From: CAYQJL01 sp964573295
GTDB lineage: Bacteria > Eisenbacteria > RBG-16-71-46 > CAIMUX01 > WJJG01
Assembly (NCBI GenBank): GCA_964573295.1
Contig: CAZNJE010000011.1
Span: forward strand, 49,952 to 113,951
Reading direction: 5' to 3'
Length of the DNA stretch: 64,000 nucleotides
Position numbers and translations under genes: made by a program. This document shows, piece by piece, positions 25,109 to 34,896 of this stretch; positions within the stretch are counted from its first letter, which is position 1, and every line of letters begins with the position of its first letter. The notes under the pieces are model-generated. The model searched no databases, was not told the origin of the DNA, and saw nothing but the letters and a program-made list of their open reading frames with translations.

Positions 25109-26635
25109 TCACCTCAACAGCGTCACCCTCCGGGTCACGACGTCGGTGTCGGTGGCCAGGCGGAGTAGATACGTGCCTGTCGGCAGCGCGCGCCCCCTGG
25201 AATCGCATCCGCGCCAGACCACCGTCTGTGGGCCGGCGGTCAGATCGCGGTTCGCCAGCGCAGCCACGCGGCGGCCGCTGAGATCGAAAACATCGATGCG
25301 AAATCGTCCAGCGCGCGGCGCGATGAACCCGATCGAAGCCCGCGGGGTCGCCGGATTCGGGTAGACCTCCAGCGCGAACTCGCGGGCCGGTTGCGGCCAC
25401 TCGCCCGCTCCCGAAGTCTGATGGAAGTAATAGGCCCCCATGTCGACCGGGGTGCCGTCCGGGTCGACGGGGTGCTCGGGATCACCGGCGTCGATGCAGG
25501 GTGAACCCGCCGTGAGGTGAAGGTCCCCGCCCGGCTGGTCCACGTACAGCGGATCGAGAAAGATGTTGCTGTAGACGTCGCAGGAATCGCCGTTCGCGTT
25601 GGTGTCGACCAGATGTCCGAATCCTGTCGGGGCACCGCCCCCCACATGACCAAAGTAATTGTCGAAGAAGTCGGAATGGCGCACGCTCAGGGACCCGTAG
25701 TATATCGAAATGGCGACGGGGCCGTTGTGGGTAACGATGCTGTTGGTGATCGTGGCCGAGGCGGAAACTCCATTGATCAAGACGACCCCGTCCCCTCCTT
25801 CGTTTCCAGCGATCGTGCAGCGGTCGAGTGTGGCGCTGCTGCCGTTCAAGACGTGGAGGGCCGAGCCCGTGGAGAACCATCCCGGCCCCACCCAGTTGGC
25901 GGATAACTCGCACCCCTCCATGACCAGCGTTCCCTGCTCGAGGGTGATTCCGCCGGCCTCCGGGGGGTCGTTACGATTGCCGACGATACTGCAGTCGATC
26001 ATGGTCAACGTGCAGTTCGCGAGCACCTTGATGCCGCCGTCGTCGTTGGCGCCGATGTGGCAGGCCGTCATGGTCACGCTCGCGACGTAATTCACCTCCA
26101 TGCCAATGGTGCAGTCCGTGATGCTGCAGTTCGCGAAGGTCACCGTCCCGGTGGTGTCCCACATGTTCACGCCCTTCCCGGAATTGCGCAGGGCGCAATG
26201 GGCGAACTGGGGGCAGCTCCCGGAGATTCCGATCTGCTGGAAGCCTGGTGCCTCGAGGACGCAGTAGGTCAGATGACTGGCGGCGTCCGGGCAATAGAAG
26301 GTCACGCCGCGCCACTCACCGGGCCCGGTGAAACGGATCGAATCGGCCTCGGTGCCGGCGGCCTCGAGGACGCCGTACACTTTCAGCTGCGGGTAGTTTG
26401 CAAAGTCGATGGTGACACCCGGTTCGATCCGGAGCGTGTCGCCCTCGGAGACGCTGACATCGCCGAGTACGTGGTAGGGCGAGCCGGCGAGCGTTCAGAC
26501 GCCGGAGACGGCACCGCCGCCGATGTTGGTGTCGGCCGCGGCGAGGGCCGGCATGAGGATCAGCGCGAGAAAGGTTACCACGAGTGCGCGATTGCACGCG
26601 AGAGACTGCAGGGGTCGGGCCGGATCGCGGTACAT
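25109..26635 (-). pseudogene. Secreted right-handed beta-helix protein with C-terminal sorting-type domain, interrupted by one in-frame TGA
   Basis: From ATG 26635 (GGAGG seven bases before) runs a signal peptide (ALVVTFLALILMPALAAAD) and IGGGAVSGV, then a TGA at 26497-26495, and in the same frame TLAGSPYHVLGDVSVSEGDT and the rest of the protein. Relatives commonly read SGTWTLAGSPY, so the TGA most likely replaces a TGG Trp by one base change. Beyond it lie parallel beta-helix repeats (ADFFDN-like strands, HLTAGSPCIDAGDP) and a FlgD-like/type IX-sorting-type end (LEVYPNPATPRASIGF, DLSGRRVAAL). Other genes here end in TGA, so recoding is not expected. Either a fresh nonsense mutation or a sequence error. 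Confidence 0.8.
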
Positions 26636-26936
26636 GATCGGACCTCCATTGGATGGCCGGATCCGCCTCACGTCGTGAAGCGTCTGATCCGGCGCCATGC
26701 GCCATTGTGGGAAGGGGACTTGGTAGAACCATCGCCTCGCCCCGTGGGGCGCTGATTGAGCGCTGCACGACCAATGATAGCATCTTTATGCACGGCATGT
26801 ATCGGGTTTCGGGCGTTGGAGGCTCTCGGGCGCCCGTCGCCGCTAACCAAGCGGTATGGGGAAGCTCGTCATGTTTACAGGGTTTATGTGTCGTCCGTGT
26901 TCATTTGTGCAAGTCCGGATTGCATAGTGCTCCCTC

Positions 26937-26966
26937 GTGACGCGCCGTATGGTCAAGTGCTACAAT
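26937..26966 (+). promoter_or_regulatory. Possible sigma-70 promoter of the LVIVD protein gene
   Basis: GTGACG at 26937-26942 and TACAAT at 26961-26966, spacer 18 bp, 26 bp upstream of the ATG at 26992. The 26636-26991 stretch between the two divergent secreted-protein genes otherwise shows nothing. Confidence 0.35.
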
Positions 26967-26991
26967 GCTTCTCAGTGGAAGGAGGCAGGCG

Positions 26992-29178
26992 ATGAGAGAT
27001 CTCTGCGCAGTGTCGAGCCGTGTGCTGATGCTGGGCCTTGCTCTGGCGGCACTTTCCGGACCGGTGTCCAGCGCGTGGACCGATGACCCCGAGTTCGTGG
27101 GGTCCTGCTTGTGGAGCGGGCTCATGCAACTCGCCGTGGAGGAGCAGCTGGCGTATTGCTCCTGTGCCAACGGTCTGCTCGTTCTGGACGTGACCGATCC
27201 GGATGATCCCGTGTTCCTCTCGCGGGTCTACTGCGGCGGTGGTGGATCGGGTGAGATCGAGGTCGCGCACGGCCATGCCTACCTCGCCGATGGGACCGCT
27301 GGCTTGCGGGTCATCGATCTGCAGGATCCCTTGCACCCCGTCATCGTTGGCAACTACCACGAGGAAGGGTCCATCACGCAGGTCGACGTCGAAGGCAGCC
27401 TGGCCTTCGCCACGAACACGCAGACCGGTAGCGTGACGATCCTTGACCTTGCCCTGCCGCAATCACCCCAGCCGATCTACACCTTTCCTGCCAGCGGAGT
27501 CGGGGGTGGAGATGTCTTCGCAACGGGAACCCTGGCCTACATCGCGTGGGGCGAGTTCGGCTTCGCCGTCTATGACGTGTCGAACCCATCCGCACCGATC
27601 AAGCTCGGCGGCTACTCGCCGATGAGCTACGCCTGGAAGATCGTCGTGGCCGATGGGTACGCCTACCTGCTGGATCACAGCGGCGGTGGGAAAGACGAAG
27701 AGAGCCACCTGGTGGTCTTCGACGTCGGCGATCCGGCCCAGCCCACCTACGTGACCACGTGGGATGATCCGCTCTTCGGCGTAAGCCTCACCGTCGAAGC
27801 CGGCCGTGCTTACCTCGGGGATGGCCGCCAGGTGAACGATGGCTTGGTGATCGTGGACGTCTCCGATCCTCACCATCCAGTGCGCTTGGGAGAGGCTCCC
27901 TGGCTCGGCGTGCCGTACGGGATCGATGTCCGCGGCGGGGTGGCCCATGCCGCCTTGGGCCACGCCGGCGTCGCCGTGGTGGACGTGTTGGATCCCGTCC
28001 ATCCACTGCCCCGTGGCGCGTGGCACGAGGCCAAACTGCCCCTGGACTGCCGGCTGCTCTGCGAACCCGATGGCTTGATCGCCTATGTCTCCGACTACGG
28101 CTTCGGTCTGCGCATCGTGGACCTCAGCGAGCCCGAGTCTCCCTTGCCGTTGGGTGAGTGCGAGTTGCCCGGGACACCCATGGGGCTCATCCGCTTTGGC
28201 GAGCACGTCATGGTTGCCTGCGGCGATGCCGGGCTACAGGTGATCGATGTGACCGAGCTGGGCGAGCCCCACCTGGTGGGGGGCGCCGCCGGCGTTTGCC
28301 TGGATGTGATCGCGAGCGAGGGTTTGATCTACGCGGCCGCCGGGGAAGACGGGCTGCGCATCTTCGATCCGCTCGATCCGGCCGTTCCGCAGGAAATCGG
28401 CCAGTGCCAGGTCCCGGGACGGGTTCACAGCCTGTGCGTGGCCGGCGGCCATGCGTATCTGGGAGCGGGCACGGGAGGATTGCAGATCGTCGAGGTAACC
28501 GATCCCGGCGCGCCTGCTCTTCGCGGAGGGTACGACGAGTTCTACTCGCTCTTCTCACATGTCGCCGTTGCCGGGCAGTACGCATTTCTCCCGGCCGGCA
28601 ACTATGGCCTGAAGATCTTCGATGTCTCCGATCCCGCCAACCCCATACTGTGTGTGGATCATGAGATGTCCGGCTCTCAGCACGACATTGAGCTGGCCGG
28701 GACGCTTGCCTATGTGACGGGGAGCTACTTCGGCGGGCTGCAGGTCGTGGATGTGTCGAACCCCCTTGCCCCTGTCACCCTGGGCGGCCACGCAACGCCG
28801 GGGCAGGCCCGGCATGTCTCACTCGCCGGTTCCCGCGCGGCCGTGGGTGACGGCAACTCCATCCTGCTCTTCGCGGTGCCCACCTCGGGAATCGAAGAGC
28901 CTTTGCGGCCTACCGGCGCCGGGAGGCTCACCTTTCGTGCGAGCAGCCCGGCCCGAGACCTGGCCCGGTTCCTGCTGATCACGCCCGAACCCATGAACGC
29001 ACGGCTCGAGCTTCTGGATGTGAGCGGCCGCCGGTGTGATCTACTCTTCGATGGAGTCCTGTCCGCAGGCCCGACGAGCCTCACTCGATCGATCGGCGCG
29101 CTGCCATCCGGGGCGTACTTCGTGCGGATGCGCACGCGACTCGGGGACCAGACCCGGCCGATGACGGTGATTCGATAG
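26992..29178 (+). CDS. Secreted LVIVD-repeat beta-propeller protein with C-terminal sorting-type domain
   Basis: Exported protein of 728 residues. The signal peptide is SSRVLMLGLALAALSGPVSSA. About a dozen repeats of roughly 40-45 residues follow, each with a strand like LLVLDVTDPDDPVFL, LRVIDLQDPLHPVIVGNY, LQVIDVTELGEPHLVGG or LKIFDVSDPANPI; these are LVIVD repeats that form beta-propellers. The end (LELLDVSGRRCDLLFDGVLS, then GALPSGAYFVRMRT) is a FlgD-like/type IX-sorting domain. The start at ATG 26992 has AAGGAGG upstream. Function unknown; probably cell-surface. Divergent from the beta-helix gene. Confidence 0.88.
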   Translation: MRDLCAVSSRVLMLGLALAALSGPVSSAWTDDPEFVGSCLWSGLMQLAVEEQLAYCSCANGLLVLDVTDPDDPVFLSRVYCGGGGSGEIEVAHGHAYLADGTAGLRVIDLQDPLHPVIVGNYHEEGSITQVDVEGSLAFATNTQTGSVTILDLALPQSPQPIYTFPASGVGGGDVFATGTLAYIAWGEFGFAVYDVSNPSAPIKLGGYSPMSYAWKIVVADGYAYLLDHSGGGKDEESHLVVFDVGDPAQPTYVTTWDDPLFGVSLTVEAGRAYLGDGRQVNDGLVIVDVSDPHHPVRLGEAPWLGVPYGIDVRGGVAHAALGHAGVAVVDVLDPVHPLPRGAWHEAKLPLDCRLLCEPDGLIAYVSDYGFGLRIVDLSEPESPLPLGECELPGTPMGLIRFGEHVMVACGDAGLQVIDVTELGEPHLVGGAAGVCLDVIASEGLIYAAAGEDGLRIFDPLDPAVPQEIGQCQVPGRVHSLCVAGGHAYLGAGTGGLQIVEVTDPGAPALRGGYDEFYSLFSHVAVAGQYAFLPAGNYGLKIFDVSDPANPILCVDHEMSGSQHDIELAGTLAYVTGSYFGGLQVVDVSNPLAPVTLGGHATPGQARHVSLAGSRAAVGDGNSILLFAVPTSGIEEPLRPTGAGRLTFRASSPARDLARFLLITPEPMNARLELLDVSGRRCDLLFDGVLSAGPTSLTRSIGALPSGAYFVRMRTRLGDQTRPMTVIR

Positions 29179-29230
29179 GGCCGGCTGCCGCCTGGGATGG
29201 ACGCGGCCGGGTTGAAGGGCAAGGACGCCA

Positions 29231-30559
29231 CTACGGTTGCCGGGGCCGCGCGGAGTCGGAGGGCAGGATCTCGAGCAGACGTTCCGGAATCGTGCCGGTG
29301 CCTTCGGCCGACGGTGTCACGGGCCGGTAGATGTGGTGTCCCAGGCCAAGTACGAGGATCTCTGGAATCCGCAAGGCCAGGAACAGAACGATCACCCACC
29401 GGAGATACGTCCGCTTCGGAGGCCAGTGTTCGGCCAGCCAGGCCGTTACCGGGAGGGCCGCCGCCGGCAACGCCACGAGTACGTGCCAACCCTGAATCAC
29501 AACCGGCGACAGGGCGCTCGCAATCAAGACGGCCACCAAACCTGACAGCGCATACGACCGCAGCCAGACCCATCCCTCGCTGCGACCGGAGGGGTTGCGG
29601 CCCCGGCGCAGGAGCCACCAGGCTGCCACCACGCAGAGGATGGTAGAAGCAACCGTCAGGATGAACAGCAGAAGAACGCCGCCTTCGATGAGCTGTCCCG
29701 TGGGATGACCCGCCACCCATGCGTCTTCGAGAAAGACCACATCCTTCAGTCGTCCTCCGATATCGAGGGAACCGAGTCGGAACCAGTACCCCAATCCGCG
29801 AAGGACCGGATAGACGGCCACCAGGCCGAATCCCGGATATCCCTCGGAGGGAACCACCGCCGGCATCGTTCCCTTCAGCACCGCCTGGAGGCTGGGCAAG
29901 AGCGGGATCGCCCCCAGCAGGGCACCCAGCAAGCCGGTCCACCAGTGCAAGCGAATGAGCTTGCGCACATAGAGAACGGCGGTGAACACGACCAGCAGCA
30001 AGAACGAGCCGTGCAGCTGCATGCCCAGGACCATGGTCCCGGCCAGGACGGCGGAGGGAAACCCGGCCGGGTGATTCCTGAGCTTCCAGCATGCCCACAG
30101 GTGCGTGGCTGCCGGAAGAAACATGAACGCCGGTTCCCACGAGAAGCCCGCGTGGAAGAGGCGCCAGGGCGAGAGCCAGTAGACCAAGAGGTAGATGACC
30201 ACGAAGCGGCCGCCGACCGCGCGGTAGAGCGTGCGGGCCAGCAGGAGGCCGGCGGCGATGTGAAGCAGGCCGATCAAGAGCACCGGTGCCCGGTAGTCGG
30301 CCCACAGCAGGAGGGGGACTCCCATGAGGACCTGCAATAGGCATCCGGGAATGAATGCGCCTCCCGACATGGACTTGGCCACTGGCTGAAGTTGGCCAGT
30401 TTCGACGAGGTCGAGTCCGAGGCCGAGGAGAACGAACTGGTCGCCGCCAATCCAGCTTCGCAGGCTCAAGAAGGCCTGGATCAAGACGCCCAGAACAAAG
30501 ATCGTCCCGACGGCCCATCCCCACCGGCCATGCGCTTTTGCCAATCTGATTTCCCCCAC
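29231..30559 (-). CDS. Polytopic membrane protein, glycosyltransferase-39-like
   Basis: Integral membrane protein of 442 residues with about ten hydrophobic segments. The layout (first helix, then the loop SWIGGDQFVLLGLGLDLVETG with an acidic residue, then many helices and a short C-terminal soluble part) is that of GT-C membrane glycosyltransferases such as ArnT/PMT relatives, but no catalytic motif is certain. A GTG start at 30559 was used; no strong ribosome site. A similar, longer protein is encoded at 51576. Role inferred only as possible lipid-linked sugar transfer. Confidence 0.72.
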   Translation of the reverse strand: MGEIRLAKAHGRWGWAVGTIFVLGVLIQAFLSLRSWIGGDQFVLLGLGLDLVETGQLQPVAKSMSGGAFIPGCLLQVLMGVPLLLWADYRAPVLLIGLLHIAAGLLLARTLYRAVGGRFVVIYLLVYWLSPWRLFHAGFSWEPAFMFLPAATHLWACWKLRNHPAGFPSAVLAGTMVLGMQLHGSFLLLVVFTAVLYVRKLIRLHWWTGLLGALLGAIPLLPSLQAVLKGTMPAVVPSEGYPGFGLVAVYPVLRGLGYWFRLGSLDIGGRLKDVVFLEDAWVAGHPTGQLIEGGVLLLFILTVASTILCVVAAWWLLRRGRNPSGRSEGWVWLRSYALSGLVAVLIASALSPVVIQGWHVLVALPAAALPVTAWLAEHWPPKRTYLRWVIVLFLALRIPEILVLGLGHHIYRPVTPSAEGTGTIPERLLEILPSDSARPRQP

Positions 30560-30826
30560 GGGTCACCATCTCATCGTCGGCGTCACTCCGGCGGCAAAAC
30601 CCCGCCAGAACCTAGCACTCAGCACGAAAAGGGGGCAACCTGATCGTCCTTGTGCAGGGCCGCTGGCGCAAATGCAACATCGGGGCCGAATCACGGCTCC
30701 GATGCGGAGTTCACAGCGCCGAAGGATATAGAGGAGCAATAGAGGAGTAGTTGAGGTGCTTGGTCGCCCCCGGACTCGACCGGCGGCGCCGGGGATGAAC
30801 CGCGGCTCTGGGGAGCGGAGCGAGGC

Positions 30827-31048
30827 ATGAGAAGTGAGGATCTGACAGGGAAGATCTGCCCCTTTGCGGTGGTGGAGGTGATTCGCCGGGTCGAGCGAAT
30901 GCAGCCGGGGGAGACCGTCGACTTCACCGTGAACGATCCTCTCGCAATCAAATCGATTCCCGAGGAACTGTCCGAATACGATGATCTCTCGTGTAGCATC
31001 TTTGAATCGGGGGCGACCTGGATCATCACCGTTCGCCGAAACGCCTAG
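30827..31048 (+). CDS. TusA-family sulfurtransferase-like protein
   Basis: Small protein of 73 residues of the TusA fold. The signature starts GKICPFAVVEVIRRVERM: the reactive Cys (residue 11) is present, but the usual CPxP motif reads CPFA. GETVDFTVNDPLAIKSIPEEL is the typical middle. TusA proteins carry persulfide sulfur between enzymes. It begins an apparent operon with the two YeeE-type genes (94 bp further) and a histidine kinase, a common sulfur-mobilisation grouping. Confidence 0.88.
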   Translation: MRSEDLTGKICPFAVVEVIRRVERMQPGETVDFTVNDPLAIKSIPEELSEYDDLSCSIFESGATWIITVRRNA

Positions 31049-31142
31049 CGTTTCAGCGCATGGCAGCCGTCCTGACGCGTACCATCGCAGCCTACCCTCG
31101 AGACGCGGGCTCACCGATTCGGTTCAACTCGGAGGAACACAG

Positions 31143-31571
31143 ATGCGCCAGCAGGGGCTCCTTGATCTATCCGTGCGGATGGTCGCGGGTTTCGCCATCC
31201 TCAATGTGTTGATGTATCTGACCATCCATCGCTTCTGGATTGGTGGCAGCAGCTTTCTGCCCATGATTGGTGAATCAGGCCCGGGCAACAAGTTTCTCTT
31301 CGCCTTCATCGTGAACATGGGCGTGATCGTGGGGGCGGCCATGGGAGCCATGTCCAAGCGTGAGTTCCGGCTGCGACTTCCGCGGCAGGATCAGATCGGC
31401 AAGTCGGTGATCGGAGGATTGCTGATCGGCATGGGTATCACGCTCGCGCCGGGCACGTGCACGACCGCTTTCGTCACAGGAATGCCGATGCTCTCGGTCG
31501 CGTCCTTCCTGTCGGCCGCCGGGATTGTCCTGGGGGCCCTGATCGTGTACTCACGAACGATCGGGAGGTAG
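31143..31571 (+). CDS. YeeE/YedE-family transporter, N-terminal half-type subunit
   Basis: Membrane protein of 142 residues with about four hydrophobic segments, corresponding to one half of YeeE/YedE (TsuA-like thiosulfate/sulfur transporters). The conserved loop TLAPGTCTTAFVTGM contains a Cys of the sort used to relay sulfur. The start at ATG 31143 follows GGAGGAACACAG. Together with the next gene it makes a split version of a transporter that is one polypeptide in E. coli. Confidence 0.86.
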   Translation: MRQQGLLDLSVRMVAGFAILNVLMYLTIHRFWIGGSSFLPMIGESGPGNKFLFAFIVNMGVIVGAAMGAMSKREFRLRLPRQDQIGKSVIGGLLIGMGITLAPGTCTTAFVTGMPMLSVASFLSAAGIVLGALIVYSRTIGR

Positions 31572-31574
31572 GCG

Positions 31575-32171
31575 ATGTCCTTCGAAGCGCGACTGGCCGT
31601 GGGCTTCCTGTTCGGTATCGGGTTCGGATTCTTCGTCCAACGTGGCGGGCTCTGCTTCGCCCACGGCATCGCCGAACTCTACATGGGCATGGGGCGCCGC
31701 ATCCTCAAGCTGTTCTTGGTGATCTTCGTCATTACGAGCCTCGGCTTTCTGGTATCTGGCCATGTCTCCGCCGATCTGGGCCTCAAGCCAATCGGGCAGA
31801 TCCGCGGTTCGGGGTTCTACAATCTGCTGTCGGGCATGATCTTCGGCGCCGGGATCGCCTTGAACGGTGGCTGCATCCTGGGAACTTTGCGGCAGATTGG
31901 CGAGGGGCACCTGATCTACATGATCACGCTCCTGTCGTTCATCCCGGGAATGGCCCTGGTCGTGTATGGAATCAACCCGCTACTCGAGTCGGGGTACGAG
32001 ATCCACGGCCGGCTTTTGCCCCAGATGCTTGGTGTGCCGGCGTCCTACGTGACGGGCGTTCTGGCATCGGCCGCTGTCATCGGGTTCGCTTGTGTGGGAC
32101 GCCGGCGGGCGCGACGCAAATCCTTCACACGGGCCGATCCGGCCGATCCAGCGGATCGGTCCGCGGCCTGA
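31575..32171 (+). CDS. YeeE/YedE-family transporter, second half-type subunit
   Basis: Membrane protein of 198 residues, several helices, with the conserved FFVQRGGLCFAHGIAEL and IALNGGCILGTLRQIGEG loops, both carrying Cys. The gene starts 3 bp after its partner, behind GGGAGG. The C-terminus has a short Ala-Asp-Pro repeat (nt 32143-32163). Probably imports a reduced sulfur compound for the TusA relay. Confidence 0.88.
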   Translation: MSFEARLAVGFLFGIGFGFFVQRGGLCFAHGIAELYMGMGRRILKLFLVIFVITSLGFLVSGHVSADLGLKPIGQIRGSGFYNLLSGMIFGAGIALNGGCILGTLRQIGEGHLIYMITLLSFIPGMALVVYGINPLLESGYEIHGRLLPQMLGVPASYVTGVLASAAVIGFACVGRRRARRKSFTRADPADPADRSAA

Positions 32172-32188
32172 ATTCGGGAGGCCGTTCT

Positions 32189-34000
32189 GTGAGTCTCGAT
32201 CCCCAGAGAGCACCCAGTGATCGCGCTCTGCGTGTTCTCGAGGAGCGGAATCGTGCCTTTCGCGTACTCTACGATACGATGATCCAGATTGCCGCGTCCC
32301 AACCCGAAGACCTCCACGGTGTCCTGAGTGCCAACTTGCGACATCTGTGCCAGGCTTCCTGCGCGGCATTGGCCTCTCTCGATCCGGAGACGGGCAGGAT
32401 CCGGATGGAGTCGATTGCCGTCGATCCGATCGGAGCCGACTGCCAGGTCGAGTCCTTCGGTGAGGTAGTCCTGAGCACCGAGGTGGTCGAAGCACTGCGG
32501 CAGGAGCCCGTTCAGGAAGAGGTCGGCTGCCGGTCCGGCTTCGAGTCGTTCTTCCCTGGTTGTGCGGCAGCTCGCGCGAAGTGCGAACACAAGGGCCGCC
32601 GTTACCGCATGGCCTGCCGGCGCGAGGGGCAATTGCTGGCCGTCGCGACGGTCACACTCCCGGAAGGCCGCTCGTTGCGACTGCGCGATGTCGTCGAGAC
32701 GTACTTGGACCTGGCCGGCCTGGCTCTTCATCGTCAGCTCACGCTCCGGGCCCTGAGTCGCAGTGAATCGAAGTTTCGATCGCTCGTTGAAGCCGCCAGT
32801 GTCGGCATCGCTATCCTATCCCATGGCAAGGTCCTCTATCTGAATCCCCATCTTCTGAAACTGACCGGCCGCGCGGCCGAAGACCTGCCGCTCTCGGTCC
32901 TGCGGCTCGTGGATCGGCCCGAGATCCGGCGCGTGGCCCGTCAGTTGCGGGCAAAGATGTCAAAGCCGCTGCTGTCCCCTGGCTACAGCGTGCGGTTGCG
33001 TCATCCTCGGGAAGGCTGGCTCGATACCGAGGTCACGGCCGAGCCGATTCGCTACCAGGGGCAGGAAGCCCAACTCCTCTTCGTTCAAGACGTCACCGAA
33101 CGCAACAAGCTCCAGGAACAACTCTTCCATTCATCGAAGCTCGAGGCGATCGGTGTGCTCGCTTCGGGAATCGCCCACGAGATCAATACGCCGATCCAGT
33201 ATGTGGGCGACAATGTCCAGTTCGCCATGGAAGCTTTCGAGGACCTGAATGGACTGGTTCGGGCATGCCTCGAGATGATTGACTCGCTATCTCCCGAGGG
33301 GCGGCAGTCAGAAGAGGCCACCAGGATTCGTCGGCTGTGCGAGGAGATGGACCTGGAGTTCTTGCGGGAGGAAATCCCGCGGGCACTCGAGCAATCCACC
33401 GAGGGCCTCGGCCACGTCCGCGACATCGTCCGGGCGATGCGCGTCTTCGGTCATCAGGAATCCGGCGAATTCACGGCGGCTGATCTCAACGAAATCGTCC
33501 AGAACTCGCTCATCGTCTCCCGCAACGAATGGAAACACACGGCCCAGATCGAGCTCGATCTGGATCCGGACCTGCCGCCGATCCAGTGTCAGGCCGGAGG
33601 TATTCAGCAGGTGATTCTGAACATCCTCATCAATGCCGCACATGCCGTTGCCGACGAGGTTCGGGGTGCTGGCGGCGAGGTCCCGGAACGAGGCGATCCG
33701 AGCGGCTCGGGCGCGCCGAAGGGCCGCATCGCCATCTCGACCCGGGCGGTCGAGATGGGGGTTCAGGTGAGCGTCGCCGACACGGGCGGTGGTATCCCCG
33801 ATGACATCCATGATCGCATCTTCGATCCCTTCTTCACGACCAAAGTGGTTGGCAAGGGCACGGGCCAAGGGCTCTCCTTGGCACATCAGATCGTGACCGA
33901 AGGCCATGGCGGCATCCTCACCTTCGACACCCGGCCCGGTGACGGGACGACCTTCCACGTCGTTCTGCCACTGGCCCCACCCGGCCAGATGACAGCCTGA
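32189..34000 (+). CDS. PAS-containing sensor histidine kinase with Cys-rich N-terminal domain
   Basis: Kinase of 603 residues starting at GTG 32189 (GGGAGG upstream, 17 bp after the YeeE gene). Residues 1 to about 180 are GAF-like and hold seven Cys; four are spaced C114-x10-C125-x6-C132-x10-C143. A PAS domain follows (about 190-310; FRSLVEAASVGIAILSHGKV). The His box is GIAHEINTPIQY (H about 330), then NILINAAHAV, DTGGGIPDDIHDRIF and GKGTGQGLSLA. Membership in the tusA-yeeE operon suggests it senses sulfur or redox state. No response regulator lies next to it. Confidence 0.9.
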   Translation: MSLDPQRAPSDRALRVLEERNRAFRVLYDTMIQIAASQPEDLHGVLSANLRHLCQASCAALASLDPETGRIRMESIAVDPIGADCQVESFGEVVLSTEVVEALRQEPVQEEVGCRSGFESFFPGCAAARAKCEHKGRRYRMACRREGQLLAVATVTLPEGRSLRLRDVVETYLDLAGLALHRQLTLRALSRSESKFRSLVEAASVGIAILSHGKVLYLNPHLLKLTGRAAEDLPLSVLRLVDRPEIRRVARQLRAKMSKPLLSPGYSVRLRHPREGWLDTEVTAEPIRYQGQEAQLLFVQDVTERNKLQEQLFHSSKLEAIGVLASGIAHEINTPIQYVGDNVQFAMEAFEDLNGLVRACLEMIDSLSPEGRQSEEATRIRRLCEEMDLEFLREEIPRALEQSTEGLGHVRDIVRAMRVFGHQESGEFTAADLNEIVQNSLIVSRNEWKHTAQIELDLDPDLPPIQCQAGGIQQVILNILINAAHAVADEVRGAGGEVPERGDPSGSGAPKGRIAISTRAVEMGVQVSVADTGGGIPDDIHDRIFDPFFTTKVVGKGTGQGLSLAHQIVTEGHGGILTFDTRPGDGTTFHVVLPLAPPGQMTA

Positions 34001-34137
34001 CCGTCCACCGGGAACGACGCCTCCAGTAGATGGGGTCCGTCTCCTGAGCCACCGCTGGACGCCAGCACCGGTTCATGCAAGACTGGCATCCGGTTGCTAT
34101 CCGGAGGAGATGTAGCAGGAACCGGGGATTTGAGCAG

Positions 34138-34872
34138 ATGGGAATGCTGGGTTCTCTCCGAAGAATCGCCGAGCGCGCGACCGGCACACGAATCCTGCGC
34201 CATCTTCCACGCGGAATCGATGTGTTCTACGATCTTGCACACGCTCTTCCGCAATACCGCCTGCGCACGGTCTTCGATGTCGGCAGCAACATCGGCCAGT
34301 CGGCCGACCGCTTCCTTGCGCGTGCGCCGGAGGCCGAGCTGTATTGCTTCGAGCCCATCACGGCCTCCTACCGAGTACTGGCGGAAGCCTATGGAAAGAA
34401 CCCGCGTGTCCACTGCTTCCAGCTGGCCTTCGGCGCCGACGCCGGCCGCGGCACGATGTCCTCGGAGGGGACCCTGCGTGTCAACCGGCTTCTGCCCGAC
34501 AACGCCGTTTCCGAGGCGGCGACCGAGGAGGTTCGCATCGAGATGCTGGACGGCTTCTGTCGCCAGCATGCCATCGAGCACATCGACTACCTCAAGATCG
34601 ATGCGGAAGGTAGTGACCTCAAGGTACTCGAGGGCGCAGCGGCCATGCTCACCGAGCAAGCGGTCGATGTCGTTGAGGTGGAGGCTGGCATGCATCCCGG
34701 CAATCGCGACCATGTGCCGCTCGAGCAGCTCAAGGGCCACTTGGAGCTGCGAGGGTACTACCTCCTGGCCCTCTATGAGCAGGTACCCGAACAGGAGCGG
34801 CGCGGGCCCCGCCTGCGTCGGAGCAACGCGGTTTTTCTCTCCCAGAGCTTGATGACCCGATACAGCCAGTGA
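34138..34872 (+). CDS. FkbM-family methyltransferase
   Basis: Methyltransferase of 244 residues: RTVFDVGSNIGQSADRFLA (motif I), AELYCFEPITASYRVL (motif II), then EVRIEMLDGFCRQHAIEHI and DYLKIDAEGSDLKVLEGAA, the FkbM signature with its acidic metal/substrate residues. The start at ATG 34138 was chosen; the ATG at 34075 is in frame but adds a doubtful tail. FkbM proteins often methylate sugars or lipids. Downstream gene is convergent. Confidence 0.87.
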   Translation: MGMLGSLRRIAERATGTRILRHLPRGIDVFYDLAHALPQYRLRTVFDVGSNIGQSADRFLARAPEAELYCFEPITASYRVLAEAYGKNPRVHCFQLAFGADAGRGTMSSEGTLRVNRLLPDNAVSEAATEEVRIEMLDGFCRQHAIEHIDYLKIDAEGSDLKVLEGAAAMLTEQAVDVVEVEAGMHPGNRDHVPLEQLKGHLELRGYYLLALYEQVPEQERRGPRLRRSNAVFLSQSLMTRYSQ

Positions 34873-34896
34873 TCGCTGGTTTCAGGATCCCGAAGT

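Noticed and set aside
26495..26497. TGA read as tryptophan (genetic code change)
   Set aside because: Many genes in this window end in TGA in normal positions, so TGA is a stop here.
28725..30569. 614-codon open frame on the minus strand
   Set aside because: Overlaps the membrane protein and LVIVD genes in a different frame with no recognisable domain.
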